A stretch of 64,000 nt of DNA from Sedimenticola_A sp040506895 (lineage in GTDB: Bacteria > Pseudomonadota > Gammaproteobacteria > Chromatiales > Chromatiaceae), in the NCBI GenBank assembly GCA_040506895.1, contig JBEVVY010000001.1:3271116-3335115 (forward strand), read 5' to 3'. The notes below the pieces were generated by a model. The model did not search any database and was not told the DNA's origin. It worked only from the letters and a program-made list of their open reading frames with translations. Positions 8,211-16,840 of this stretch are shown here, piece by piece. The first letter of the stretch is position 1, and each line of letters opens with the position of its first letter. Both the position numbers and the translations under genes were made by a program.

Positions 8211-9124
8211 TGGGCCGGCTCCTGGCTGGTGATGCGGGTGAAGACCTGCTCCAGGTCGTGACCCGCGGGGGTCATCTCTCGCAGGCCCCAGCCCCTGGTC
8301 ACGATCATCTCGGCAAGCATGGAAGGGGTAGCCCCCTCGGCCAGCCGGACCCTGAACCTGTTCTCTGCCAGGGGCTCGACCGCAAGGATACACTCGATTC
8401 GCTCAAGCTCGCCGGTCGCCGGCGGGGTGTCCAGTTCAAGGCTCAGCATCTCCCCGTTGCCGTTCTGTCCCAGGGCCTGCTCGTGGGCGAGCTGTCCGTT
8501 GTGCAGAATCAGGACACGGCTGCAGACCGCCTGTACCTCGGAGAGAATGTGGGTGGAGAGTATGATGCCGCGCTCCCGGCCGAGGCGCTGGATCAGGCCG
8601 CGGATTTCACGGATCTGGTTGGGATCGAGGCCGTTTGTCGGCTCATCCAGGATCACCACCCTGGGGTCATGGATGATCGCCTGGGCAATCCCGACCCGTT
8701 GTTGGAACCCCTTCGACAGCTGTCCGATCAGCCGATTGCCCACCTCGTCCAGTCCGCACTCTGCCTTGACCCTGGCGATGGCATCGTCGAGTCTGCCGCT
8801 GTGAATGGCCCGCAACCGCCCTGTGTAGGCGAGGTATTCGTCCACCGTGAGGTCGTCGTAGAGGGGTGGGTTCTCCGGCAGGTAACCCAGTCTCGCCTTG
8901 GCTTTCAGGGGATGGGCAAGCAGGTCGATATCGTCGATCTTCACCTCGCCTGCAGTAGGTGCGAGACCGCCACTGATGATACGCATGGTGGTGGATTTGC
9001 CGGCTCCGTTGGGACCGAGAAAGCCCAGCACTTCACCGGCCTGCAGTTCGAAACCGATGCCGCGCACGGCACGCAGGCCGCCGTAGTTGTGCTGGAGATT
9101 CCTTATGCTGATCAATGCGCTCAT
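8207..9124 (-). CDS. ABC transporter ATP-binding protein, GldA/CcmA-like
   Basis: 305-residue ATPase with Walker A FLGPNGAGKST near residues 35-45, signature LSKGFQQRVGIAQAI, Walker B RVVILDEPTNGLDP and the H-loop STHILSE. The stretch after about residue 215 is the extra C-terminal domain found in exporter ATPases of the DrrA/GldA kind. It is first in a four-gene operon (ATPase, permease, GldG-like, DUF4340) that runs on into mutM. Confidence 0.92.
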   Translation of the reverse strand: MSALISIRNLQHNYGGLRAVRGIGFELQAGEVLGFLGPNGAGKSTTMRIISGGLAPTAGEVKIDDIDLLAHPLKAKARLGYLPENPPLYDDLTVDEYLAYTGRLRAIHSGRLDDAIARVKAECGLDEVGNRLIGQLSKGFQQRVGIAQAIIHDPRVVILDEPTNGLDPNQIREIRGLIQRLGRERGIILSTHILSEVQAVCSRVLILHNGQLAHEQALGQNGNGEMLSLELDTPPATGELERIECILAVEPLAENRFRVRLAEGATPSMLAEMIVTRGWGLREMTPAGHDLEQVFTRITSQEPAQ

Positions 9125-9260
9125 TGGGTCAGCAAGTTACAGGATTCACGGGGGTGTTTACAAGGATGGAGCGTGCCGATCGGTTCAGAACGTGAACGGT
9201 TGCTGTTGAACCGAGTTAAAGACGTTATGATGCGCTATCCGCCCAAGGCGGTAAGCGAAT

Positions 9261-9435
9261 TTCAGGTGCCCGTTGGTGACAACGGGAGAATCGGGAATGC
9301 GGTGCAACCCCGCAACGTGCCCAACGCTGTGACGGGATGGGTTCGAACAGGTTCCGCGAACAACGGAATCGGCCACTGGCAATCGCTGGGAAGGCGTTCG
9401 GATTCGGAAACCCTAAGTCAGAAGACCGGCCTGAA
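9261..9435 (+). ncRNA. Cobalamin riboswitch aptamer
   Basis: Contains the conserved cobalamin-aptamer blocks in order: TTCAGGTGCC at the 5' side, GGGAGAATCGGGAA, CAACGTGCCCAACGCTGTGACGG, the B12-box core GCCACTGGC, CTGGGAAGGCG and AAGTCAGAAGACCGGCC. The closing P1 helix is TTCAGG (9261-9266) with CCTGAA (9430-9435). It lies on the plus strand immediately upstream of bluB. Since the gene makes the lower ligand of cobalamin, feedback repression by the end product is expected. Confidence 0.95.
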
Positions 9436-9446
9436 AACTGATTTGA

Positions 9447-9470
9447 CGGGATACCTGGTCATGTATCCCG
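9447..9470 (+). promoter_or_regulatory. Expression-platform hairpin between cobalamin aptamer and bluB
   Basis: Perfect 8-bp stem CGGGATAC/GTATCCCG with an 8-nt loop, starting 12 bases after the aptamer. It is followed by GGATTTTCC, a short T run, and ends 28 bases before the bluB start. It could act as a weak intrinsic terminator or as part of a translational switch. The T run is too short to be sure. Confidence 0.6.
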
Positions 9471-9497
9471 GGATTTTCCAATCAAGGGGATATTTGC

Positions 9498-10226
9498 ATG
9501 GAAAATCGACCGGTCATCCAGTCCGATCCTTATTTCTCAGTGGAGGAGCAGGAGGCGGTCTACCGCGCCATCTTCACGCGCCGTGATGTGCGGGGGCAGT
9601 TCAGGCCCGATCCCGTTCCTGACGAGGTGCTGGCGCGTATCCTGCGTGCCGCCCATCACGCACCCTCGGTGGGCTTCATGCAGCCCTGGAACTTTCTCCT
9701 GCTGCGTTCCCGGGAGAGGAGGCGCCAGGTACACGCGCTGTTCACGGAGGCGAACAGGGAGGCGGCCGGCCTGTTCGAGGGCGAGAGGCGCAAGCGCTAC
9801 TCCGAGCTCAAGCTCGAGGGGATCATGCGTGCGCCGGTCAATCTCTGTATCACCTGTGACCGCGAGCGTTCAGGCCCGGTGGTGCTGGGTCGCACCCACG
9901 ATCTCTCCATGGATCTCTACAGCAGCGTGTGCGCGGTACAGAATCTCTGGCTGGCGGCCCGGGCCGAGGGTGTCGGTGTCGGATGGGTAAGCATCTTCGA
10001 CCGGGAGAAGCTCAAGTGTCTCCTGGGGCTGCCGGAGTCGGTGGTCCCCGTGGCCTATCTCTGTATCGGTTACGTGGATGAGTTTTTCCAGGAGCCCGAA
10101 CTGGCGAGCCGGGGCTGGCGGCAGCGCCTGCCCCTGGAGGAGTTGATCTGCGTCGACCATTGGGACAACGGCGACCGCTCGGAGATCGATAACCTTCTGC
10201 AGCTGGTCAGGCGCGGGGAGGCGTGA
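9498..10226 (+). CDS. bluB: 5,6-dimethylbenzimidazole synthase BluB
   Basis: Flavin-destroying oxygenase-like enzyme that converts reduced FMN plus oxygen to 5,6-dimethylbenzimidazole, the lower ligand of cobalamin. It has the nitroreductase fold: RRDVRGQFRPDPVPDEVLARIL near the N-terminus, AAHHAPSVGFMQPWNFLLL, and VCAVQNLWLAARAEGVGVGWVSI toward the C-terminus. At 242 residues it has normal length. The start follows AAGGGGATATTTGC. It stands alone behind a cobalamin riboswitch; no other cobalamin genes lie in the window. It is convergent with mgtE, 9 bases apart. Confidence 0.95.
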   Translation: MENRPVIQSDPYFSVEEQEAVYRAIFTRRDVRGQFRPDPVPDEVLARILRAAHHAPSVGFMQPWNFLLLRSRERRRQVHALFTEANREAAGLFEGERRKRYSELKLEGIMRAPVNLCITCDRERSGPVVLGRTHDLSMDLYSSVCAVQNLWLAARAEGVGVGWVSIFDREKLKCLLGLPESVVPVAYLCIGYVDEFFQEPELASRGWRQRLPLEELICVDHWDNGDRSEIDNLLQLVRRGEA

Positions 10227-10235
10227 GCCTGGACA

Positions 10236-11597
10236 CTAGACCAGGAACAGGGTGGCCAGGCCCAGAAAGGCGAGAAAGCCGACGATATCGGTGACCGTGG
10301 TGAGCAGTACCGAGCCGGCCAGGGCGGGGTCTATGCCGACCTTGTCCAGGGCGATGGGCAGTATGGCGCCGGTGAGGGCGGCGAACACCAGGTTGATGGT
10401 CAGTGCCACGGCGATCAGCAGGGCGATATCCATGCTGTTGAACCAGACGCCGGCCACCACGGCGACCACGGCGGCCCAGATGATCGAGTTGAGCCCGCCC
10501 ACGGCCAGCTCCTTCAGGACCAGCCAGCGTACATTCTTGCCGGAGAGCTGCCCCAGGGCGATACCGCGTATGGTCAGTGTCAGGGTCTGGCTGCCGGCGA
10601 TGCCCCCCATGCTCGCCACGATGGGCATCAGCACCGCCAGGGCAACCACCTTTTCGATGGTGCCCTCGAACATGCCGATGACCCATGAAGCGAGAAAGGC
10701 GGTGATCAGGTTGACGCCGAGCCAGAGGGCGCGTCGCTGGGTGGAGATCATCACCGGGGCGAACATGTCCTCGTCCTCGGAGAGACCCGCCTGGCCCATG
10801 AACTGGTGCTCGCCCTCTTCACGGATCACGTCCACCACGTCGTCCACCGTGATGCGCCCCAGCAGTATGCCGTCATCGTCCACAACGGGCGCGGAGACCA
10901 GGTCGTGCTGCTCGAAGCGGTTGGCCACTTCACCGTCATCCCAGCTGGCGGGTATCGGCTCCAGGTCCAGGGACATGATCTCGGCCACGGTGTCATCCAG
11001 GTCGTGGGTCACCAGGTCGGTGAGATAGAGCACCCCGAGATACTTCCCTTCGCGGTTGACCACCATCAGGTTGTCCGTGTGGGGGGGGATCTGATCCTTG
11101 AGGCGGCGCAGGTAACGCATCACCACATCCAGGGTCACTTCCGGCCTGACGGTGATGGTGTCGGGGTTCATCAGGCCGCCGGCGGTGTCCTCCGGGAAGG
11201 AGAGGACCGCTTCCAGGCGACTGCGGTGCTGCATGTCCAGGGAGCCGATGATCTCCCGCGTGATGGTATGGGGCAGTTCCTGGATCAGGTCGGCGAGGTC
11301 ATCGGTGTCCAGGCCTTCGGTGGCGGCCAGCAGTTCTGCCCGGTCCATCTTGCTGATCAGGTCGGCCCGTACCTCGTCGGTGAGGTGAACCAGTACCTCA
11401 CCATCGTTCTCCTCGTCCACCAGGCCCCAGACGATCTCTCGCTCAGCCAGCGGCAACGCTTCCAGCAGGTGTCCGATCTCACCGGGGTGAAGGGCGTTGA
11501 GCATGCGCCGGGCCTGTTGCAGGGTGCCGCTGTCGAGCACCTCCTGCAGCCGCTGCAGGCGGGTGTTGTCCGTGTTTGTGACTGCTTGCAGGGACAT
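10236..11597 (-). CDS. mgtE: Magnesium transporter MgtE
   Basis: Mg2+ channel/transporter of 453 residues with the usual order: N-terminal superhelical MgtE_N domain (about residues 35-135), a CBS pair (about 140-265, with MNPDTITVRPEVTLDVVM) and a C-terminal membrane domain of about five helices (from about 290). The CBS/N domains sense cytosolic Mg2+ and gate the pore in studied members. It lies downstream of ptsI on the same strand but 170 bases away, so a separate promoter is likely. Confidence 0.95.
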   Translation of the reverse strand: MSLQAVTNTDNTRLQRLQEVLDSGTLQQARRMLNALHPGEIGHLLEALPLAEREIVWGLVDEENDGEVLVHLTDEVRADLISKMDRAELLAATEGLDTDDLADLIQELPHTITREIIGSLDMQHRSRLEAVLSFPEDTAGGLMNPDTITVRPEVTLDVVMRYLRRLKDQIPPHTDNLMVVNREGKYLGVLYLTDLVTHDLDDTVAEIMSLDLEPIPASWDDGEVANRFEQHDLVSAPVVDDDGILLGRITVDDVVDVIREEGEHQFMGQAGLSEDEDMFAPVMISTQRRALWLGVNLITAFLASWVIGMFEGTIEKVVALAVLMPIVASMGGIAGSQTLTLTIRGIALGQLSGKNVRWLVLKELAVGGLNSIIWAAVVAVVAGVWFNSMDIALLIAVALTINLVFAALTGAILPIALDKVGIDPALAGSVLLTTVTDIVGFLAFLGLATLFLV

Positions 11598-11767
11598 GGC
11601 GGCCAGGGATCCTCGGGCTAGCGTGGCAGATCGGTGAATCGGTGCGTACTGTACAGATGCAAATGCCTGAAAACGGCTTTGCTGCGCTGCGCAGATTCTA
11701 GCAGTCTTGGGCAGCTTGGGGGAGACTGGCAGGAAGATTTTTACAGTATTGAAGGCAAGGGTGGCGC

Positions 11768-13501
11768 TCAGGCTTCCGGGTCGCTAAGCCGGGTCAGGCG
11801 CTCCGGGGTTTCGGGGGCATCGAGCTGTGCCATCAGGGGGGCCACGCGCGCCTGCAGTTCGGTCGCATCGATGTTGCGGAATATGCGCTTGGCTTCGAGC
11901 AGCGCGCCTGGCTGCATGCTGAACATCTTCAGTCCCATGCCCAGCAGCAGGGGAATGTACCTGGGGTCGCCTGCCATCTCGCCGCACATGCTGACGGGGA
12001 TGTCGTGTGCGTGTCCGGCGTCGATAACCATCTGGATCAGTCTCAGCACAGAGGGGTGCAGGGGATCGAACAGGTAGTTCACCTCGTCGTCGACCCGGTC
12101 GATGGCAATGGTGTACTGAATCAGGTCATTGGTGCCGATGGAGAGAAAGTCCAGCTCCCTGGCAAAGGCGTTGGCGGCCAGGGCAGCGGCGGGGATCTCG
12201 ATCATGCCGCCGATGGGTATATCGGCATCGAACCCGATCCCCTCCCGGGTCAGGCTGTTCATCGCTTCCTGCACCAGTTGCTTGAGCTCCCTGACCTCCT
12301 GCAGGTTGGAGATCATGGGGATCATGATCCGTATTGGACCGAATGCCGATGCCCTGAGAATGGCGCGCAGTTGCGGCATGAACAGCTGGGGTTCCTTCAG
12401 GCAGAGGCGGATGGCGCGCAGGCCCAGGGCAGGATTGCATACAGGGGACTCGTCAACACTGCTGCCGTCGATCTGTTTGTCGGCACCGAGGTCGAGGGTG
12501 CGGATGGTGACCGGAATGCCCTTGAGACCGTCGACAACCCGCCTGTAGGCCTGGAAGTGCTCCTCTTCGTCGGGTATGTCCGAACGGTTCATGTAGAGAA
12601 ATTCAGTTCTGTAGAGGCCTACCCCGTCGGCCTCCAGGTCGCGGGTGGTCGCGATGTCTTCCGGCAGTTCGATATTTGCCAGTAGCTGAATCCGGTGGCC
12701 ATCGAGGGTCTCCGCCGGTTTGCCGATCAGTTCCTGCAGGGAGGCGGTGCGGCTGCGCTCAGCCTCGATCTTCTCGAGGTACTGATCGTGGGTCTCTCCG
12801 TCGGGCTCTACGATCACCAGGCCCTGCTGCCCATCGACGATCAGCTGCTCTGTATCCTCAATGTTCTGGGTGGCCTCGTGAACACCCACCACTGCCGGAA
12901 TGCCCAGGCTGCGGGCGAGGATGGCGGTATGGGACATGGGGCCGCCGTATTCGGTGACGAAGGCTGCCACGCCCTGGTGACGCATCAGTATGGTATCGGC
13001 CGGGGTCAGGTCCTGGGCAACGATGATTTTGCCTTCAAGCTGGTGGAGATCATCCTCCTCATTCTCCAGGTGGAGGTTTTTAAGGATCTGGTTCACCACG
13101 TGGTCGACATCATCCTTGCGGGTGCGCAGGTATGGATCTTCCATCTCGTCGAAGATGCGGACCAGGGCGTCGCGCTGTAGCTGCAGGGCCCATTCCGCCG
13201 CACACTGTTTTTCGCGGATCGATGCGATCGGTGCCTCCACCAGCGCCTCGTCGTTGAGCATCAGCAGGTGGGTGTCGATGAAAGCGGCGATATCTGAACG
13301 GGTGTGCTGGGCGATCTTTTCGCGCACCGCCCTGAGCTGGCGCCTGGCCCCGGTCACCGCCTGGCGGAAACGGTCCACCTCGTCTGGGATCTCTTCGGGT
13401 TCGATAAAGCGGGGAACGATGTCGGTACGGTCACGCAACAGCAGGTGTGCTTCGCCAATGGCAAAGCCCGGTGAGACGCCGATGCCGCTGTAGCTGTTCA
13501 C
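11768..13501 (-). CDS. ptsI: Phosphoenolpyruvate-protein phosphotransferase (PTS enzyme I)
   Basis: Transfers phosphate from PEP to HPr. The phospho-acceptor histidine is H191 in EYGGPMSHTAILARS. The PEP-binding barrel follows with DGVGLYRTEFLYM, and the C-terminal MCGEMAGDPRYIPLLLGMG carries the catalytic cysteine. At 577 residues it matches canonical enzyme I, without the GAF domain of PtsP. ATGA overlap with the HPr gene. No sugar-specific EIIB/EIIC genes lie nearby, so it likely feeds the regulatory branch via HPr to EIIA-Ntr. Confidence 0.96.
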   Translation of the reverse strand: MNSYSGIGVSPGFAIGEAHLLLRDRTDIVPRFIEPEEIPDEVDRFRQAVTGARRQLRAVREKIAQHTRSDIAAFIDTHLLMLNDEALVEAPIASIREKQCAAEWALQLQRDALVRIFDEMEDPYLRTRKDDVDHVVNQILKNLHLENEEDDLHQLEGKIIVAQDLTPADTILMRHQGVAAFVTEYGGPMSHTAILARSLGIPAVVGVHEATQNIEDTEQLIVDGQQGLVIVEPDGETHDQYLEKIEAERSRTASLQELIGKPAETLDGHRIQLLANIELPEDIATTRDLEADGVGLYRTEFLYMNRSDIPDEEEHFQAYRRVVDGLKGIPVTIRTLDLGADKQIDGSSVDESPVCNPALGLRAIRLCLKEPQLFMPQLRAILRASAFGPIRIMIPMISNLQEVRELKQLVQEAMNSLTREGIGFDADIPIGGMIEIPAAALAANAFARELDFLSIGTNDLIQYTIAIDRVDDEVNYLFDPLHPSVLRLIQMVIDAGHAHDIPVSMCGEMAGDPRYIPLLLGMGLKMFSMQPGALLEAKRIFRNIDATELQARVAPLMAQLDAPETPERLTRLSDPEA

Positions 13502-13767
13502 TCACCCTCTCCGAAACGGTCGTTGATCAGGGCGGTGATGGCATCGAAGGCCTCCCGCTCATCATCGCCGTCGATGCTGAGGGTCAGCACCGTGCCCTGG
13601 GCGGCCGCCAGCATCATCACGCCCATGATGCTCTTGGCATTGGCCTGCTGGCTGTTGTTCGACAGCTGGACTTCGCTGCTGAACTGCCCCGCGGTGGTGA
13701 CCAGCTTGGCGGCGGCGCGGGCATGAAGGCCCAGCTTGTTGATAATCGAAATGTCGTTCTTGATCAT
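13498..13767 (-). CDS. ptsH: HPr phosphocarrier protein
   Basis: 89-residue HPr with both regulatory sites: H15 in NKLGLHARAA, phosphorylated by enzyme I, and S46 in NAKSIMGVMML, the target of HPr kinase. The presence of S46 together with hprK in the same cluster indicates dual control. In other gammaproteobacteria the gene at this place is NPr (ptsO). Here it may act as HPr for the PtsN branch. Overlaps ptsI by 4 bases. Confidence 0.94.
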   Translation of the reverse strand: MIKNDISIINKLGLHARAAAKLVTTAGQFSSEVQLSNNSQQANAKSIMGVMMLAAAQGTVLTLSIDGDDEREAFDAITALINDRFGEGE

Positions 13768-13812
13768 GCAGGTTGTGTTGTCGGGTGGTTCAGGTATGGG
13801 TTGCCCGGAGAC

Positions 13813-14670
13813 TCAGGAGAGTTCCCGGTGCCGGGTCTGTACGCGTTGTCCGCAGTGGCTGAAATGGCTGGCCAGTTGCTCGATGATGTAGACCGATCTG
13901 TGCTGGCCGCCGGTGCAGCCCACCGCCACGGTGAGGTAGTTGCGCCCATCGCTTTCGAAACAGGGGATCCAGTGCTCCAGGAAGCCGATGATCTCCTCTT
14001 TGAGGTGCTGCACCCGCTCGTCGCTCTCGAGAAACTTCTGCACCGGCTCGTCCTTGCCTGTCAGGGGGCGCAGTTCCTGGCGCCAGTGGGGGTTGGGCAG
14101 GCAGCGTACATCGTAGACGAAATCGGCGTCTCTCGGCACGCCGTGTTTGAAGCCGAAAGACTGGAACAGCAGGCTGATCTCGTTGTTTGTCCGCTCCCCG
14201 ACCCGTGCGCGGATGATGCCCCGCAGTTCGTGGATGGTGGTGTGGGTGGTGTCGATACGCAGGTCTGCCGCCGAGTGGAAGGGTTCGAGCAGGGAGCGTT
14301 CCAGCTCGATCGCTTCGGCCAGGGGGCGTTGCTCGTCTGTCAGCGGGTGTTTTCTGCGGGTCTCGCTGAAGCGCTTGATCAGGGTTTCGTCCTGGGCCTC
14401 GAGAAAGACCACCTCGCACTCGATATTGCGCTCCGTGAGGGGGCGCAGCATGGTGGAGAGGGCGCTCAGGTCGGCGGATGGGTTGCGCGCATCGATACCC
14501 ACGGCGGTCAGGTCGAACTGTTTGTCCTGGCGTTCAGAGAGCTCCTCGGTCAGGGTCGGCAGGAGGAATACCGGAAGATTGTCGATGCAGTAGTAGCCCT
14601 GGTCCTCCAGGGTGTGGAGGGCGACGCTCTTTCCCGAGCCCGAGAGCCCTGTAACGATTACCAGCTTCAT
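13813..14670 (-). CDS. rapZ: RNase adapter protein RapZ
   Basis: 285-residue P-loop protein. In E. coli it binds the sRNA GlmZ and delivers it to RNase E to control glucosamine-6-phosphate synthase. Walker A TGLSGSGKS is at residues 7-15, and the C-terminal VGCTGGQHRSVYIIEQLA motif is conserved. The start at 14670 is chosen because family sequence begins MKLVIVTGLSGSGKS. An in-frame ATG at 14841 would extend translation through the palindromic repeat and is rejected. A 283-bp repeat separates it from hprK. Confidence 0.95.
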   Translation of the reverse strand: MKLVIVTGLSGSGKSVALHTLEDQGYYCIDNLPVFLLPTLTEELSERQDKQFDLTAVGIDARNPSADLSALSTMLRPLTERNIECEVVFLEAQDETLIKRFSETRRKHPLTDEQRPLAEAIELERSLLEPFHSAADLRIDTTHTTIHELRGIIRARVGERTNNEISLLFQSFGFKHGVPRDADFVYDVRCLPNPHWRQELRPLTGKDEPVQKFLESDERVQHLKEEIIGFLEHWIPCFESDGRNYLTVAVGCTGGQHRSVYIIEQLASHFSHCGQRVQTRHRELS

Positions 14671-14713
14671 GACTTCACCGGATTGTGGTTCTGAATTGCT
14701 GGAAGTATATCTT

Positions 14714-14995
14714 ATTAACCCGGCGACGGAATATTTCCCTTTCAGTGCTTCAAGCATGCCCTTGGTCAAGGCGCGACTCGCCGGTAATAGTTGCTCTATT
14801 AACAAGAGTTGCAACACAGAGCAAGGGCATGCTTGAAGCACCTAACCTATTAATTTCAGAAGAAAGGCAGCCGTGTGTTTGTCTCCAGGCTGCGTTGCCA
14901 ATGCTTGCTGTAGAAGTGCTACAGCGGCACATTGTCGCCTTGCTGGTGATAAACACACGGCTGCTGAAAGAGAAATATTTCGTCGCCGGGTTAAT
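14714..14995. repeat. Two-armed palindromic repeat element, full copy A
   Basis: 282-bp non-coding element filling the rapZ-hprK gap. Terminal inverted repeats of 24 bp (14714-14737 and 14972-14995) match at 23 of 24 positions and begin ATTAACCCGGCGACG. Inside are two large hairpin arms. Arm 1 pairs 14745-14764 with 14822-14841, a perfect 20 bp. Arm 2 pairs 14868-14880 with 14951-14963, a perfect 13 bp, and contains a further GCTGTAG/CTACAGC hairpin. It has the same plan as the copy at 25840-26123. It is either a non-autonomous mobile element or a structured RNA/DNA module. Confidence 0.85.
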
Positions 14996-15051
14996 ATGTG
15001 TAGTAGCCTGCACCCCCCTCCCAGGGGGCGGTTTGCCGCAGAACGGGGGAC

Positions 15052-15996
15052 TCAGCCCTTGTCGTCGAGAATCGCCTGGTGCTTGTCGATGAAATCCTCG
15101 GCGGCGTTGTAGCCGGTGCGCAGCAGCATATGCTGCCTGACGGCGGTCTCCACCAGGATGGCCATCTCGCGACCCGGGGCCACCGGCAGGGTGACTTCGG
15201 GGATCTGCAGTCCGAGAATGTTTCTCGTGGCGTGACTGCCCCTGAGGCGGTCGATATTCTGCAGCTCCTTCTCTTCCATCGGTTTGAGATTGATCACCAG
15301 GTGGATGGTTTTATTGAGCTTGACGGCGCTGTCGCCGAACATTGCGCGGATATTCAGGATGCCGAGGCCGCGTACTTCCAGGAAGTCCTTGAGCAGGGGC
15401 GGGCAGCTGCCCTTGATGATGTCAGGGGTGATGCGGGCGAATTCCGGAGCATCGTCGGCCACCAGGCGATGCCCCCGGGAGATCAGCTCCAGGGCCAGCT
15501 CGCTCTTGCCCACGGCTGCAGGGCCGGTAAGCAGTACACCGTTGCCGAGCACCTCCATGTATACACCGTGTACGGTGGTCCGCTCCGCCATGACATTGGT
15601 GAGGTAGTACTGGAGTTCGTCGAGCACCGTTCCGTCATGGAGGGGGGAGCTCAGCATCGGGGTGTCGGTCCTCTCTGCGTGGTCGGCGAAGCGATCTCCC
15701 ACGTCGATGCCGTCGGCCAGGATCACCGCGGCCGGCCTGGCAGAGAAGAGCTTGTCCAGGACGTCCTGGTAGAGATCGGTGTCGAGTCCCGAGAAGTAGA
15801 TCAGTTCGGCCCTGCCGATGATCTGGATGCGGTTGGGGTGGATGTAGTTGAGCGGTCCGGCCAGTCCCTGGCTGCCGGAGCCCGGGAAGTCACCCTGCAG
15901 CGGGCGTTCGGAGCCGATGCGACCGGCAATCCACTCCAGCCCGAGTTTCTCTCTCAGTGCATTGTAGAGATCACGGGTGGTGATTTTTGGGTTCAT
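15052..15996 (-). CDS. hprK: HPr kinase/phosphorylase
   Basis: Bifunctional enzyme that phosphorylates HPr on S46 and removes the phosphate. The 314-residue protein has an N-terminal DRTGG-like domain (to about 130) and a C-terminal kinase domain with H143 in VHGVYMEVLG, Walker A GPAAVGKS (158-165) and the signature LEVRGLGILNIRAMFG. In Firmicutes it links to carbon catabolite repression. In proteobacteria lacking sugar PTS it is thought to tune the regulatory PTS. Overlaps ptsN by 4 bases. Confidence 0.96.
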   Translation of the reverse strand: MNPKITTRDLYNALREKLGLEWIAGRIGSERPLQGDFPGSGSQGLAGPLNYIHPNRIQIIGRAELIYFSGLDTDLYQDVLDKLFSARPAAVILADGIDVGDRFADHAERTDTPMLSSPLHDGTVLDELQYYLTNVMAERTTVHGVYMEVLGNGVLLTGPAAVGKSELALELISRGHRLVADDAPEFARITPDIIKGSCPPLLKDFLEVRGLGILNIRAMFGDSAVKLNKTIHLVINLKPMEEKELQNIDRLRGSHATRNILGLQIPEVTLPVAPGREMAILVETAVRQHMLLRTGYNAAEDFIDKHQAILDDKG

Positions 15997-16463
15997 GCGC
16001 TTTGGGCGAGCTCTTCCCAGTGCATGATCTTGTGCTCCAGGACGTCGGGGTCGTCCGTGGTTCTGAGCATGTCGCAGAATTTTTCGTTGCTGAACAGCGA
16101 AGCCAGCTTGGCCAGCAACTGCAGGTGCTCCTGGGTTGCGTCTTCGGGAACCAGCAGTCCGAACACCAGGTCGACGGGCTTGCCGTCAATGGCGTCGTAG
16201 TCGACGCCGGACTGAAGTTGCATGAAGGCCCCGCAGGCCTGCTCCACGCCCGGCATGCGGGCGTGAGGCAGGCCGATTCCGTTGCCGAGTCCGGTACTGC
16301 CCAGGCGCTCACGTTCCAGAAGTCTGTCGAAGACCTCTTCAATCTTCAGGTCGGGATTGGAGGTCGCCAGTAGTCTGCCGATCTCCTCCAGTACGCGCTT
16401 TTTACTTGCCGCGGCGTTTGCGCAGCTGATGCGCTCGACGGTGAGAAAGTTTGCAGGAAACAT
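15993..16463 (-). CDS. ptsN: PTS IIA-like nitrogen-regulatory protein PtsN
   Basis: EIIA-Ntr of 156 residues. The phospho-acceptor is H67 in GNGIGLPHARMPGV. It is the output of the regulatory PTS and, in studied bacteria, affects K+ transport, RpoN-dependent genes and cell-envelope stress depending on phosphorylation. It lies between hpf and hprK in the rpoN operon. Normal length. Confidence 0.95.
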   Translation of the reverse strand: MFPANFLTVERISCANAAASKKRVLEEIGRLLATSNPDLKIEEVFDRLLERERLGSTGLGNGIGLPHARMPGVEQACGAFMQLQSGVDYDAIDGKPVDLVFGLLVPEDATQEHLQLLAKLASLFSNEKFCDMLRTTDDPDVLEHKIMHWEELAQSA

Positions 16464-16490
16464 GTTATGTCCAGGCAGTTCCGTTCAGGC

Positions 16491-16817
16491 TCAGGCTGAG
16501 TGTTCCATGCTCTTCAGGCTGGCACCATTGCGATGGTTGGTATGCTTCTCCTTGAGCTTTTTCACTTGGCGGTCAATTTTGTCGACCAGTCCGTCGATCG
16601 CGGCATACATGTCTTCTTCGGTGCAGTCGGCGAATACGTCGGCGCCGTTCACGTGCAGGGTGGCCTCAGCCTTCTGGCGCAGTTTCTCCACGCTCAGGAT
16701 GACATGAATGTTGGTCACGTGATCAAAGTGCCTTTCGAGACGCTCGAACTTGGTATCGACGTAGTTGCGCATGGCTTCAGTGATGTCAACGTGATGACCG
16801 GTGAGGCTAATTTGCAT
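16491..16817 (-). CDS. hpf: Ribosome hibernation-promoting factor (short form)
   Basis: 108-residue protein beginning MQISLTGHHVDITEAMRNYVDTKFERLERHFDHV, the S30AE/HPF fold that blocks the decoding centre and promotes 100S ribosome formation in stationary phase. It lacks the C-terminal extension of long HPF. Position directly after rpoN is the classical one. Confidence 0.95.
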   Translation of the reverse strand: MQISLTGHHVDITEAMRNYVDTKFERLERHFDHVTNIHVILSVEKLRQKAEATLHVNGADVFADCTEEDMYAAIDGLVDKIDRQVKKLKEKHTNHRNGASLKSMEHSA

Positions 16818-16840
16818 GGTTTGCTCCTTGTTTCAGGCCT

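Noticed and set aside
8210..9586. 458-codon plus-strand frame spanning the ABC ATPase gene and the cobalamin riboswitch
   Set aside because: It crosses a structured RNA and a clear opposite-strand gene and shows no recognisable domain.
14671..14841. N-terminal extension of rapZ through the palindromic repeat
   Set aside because: Family sequence begins at the ATG at 14670; the extra 57 residues are translation of the repeat.
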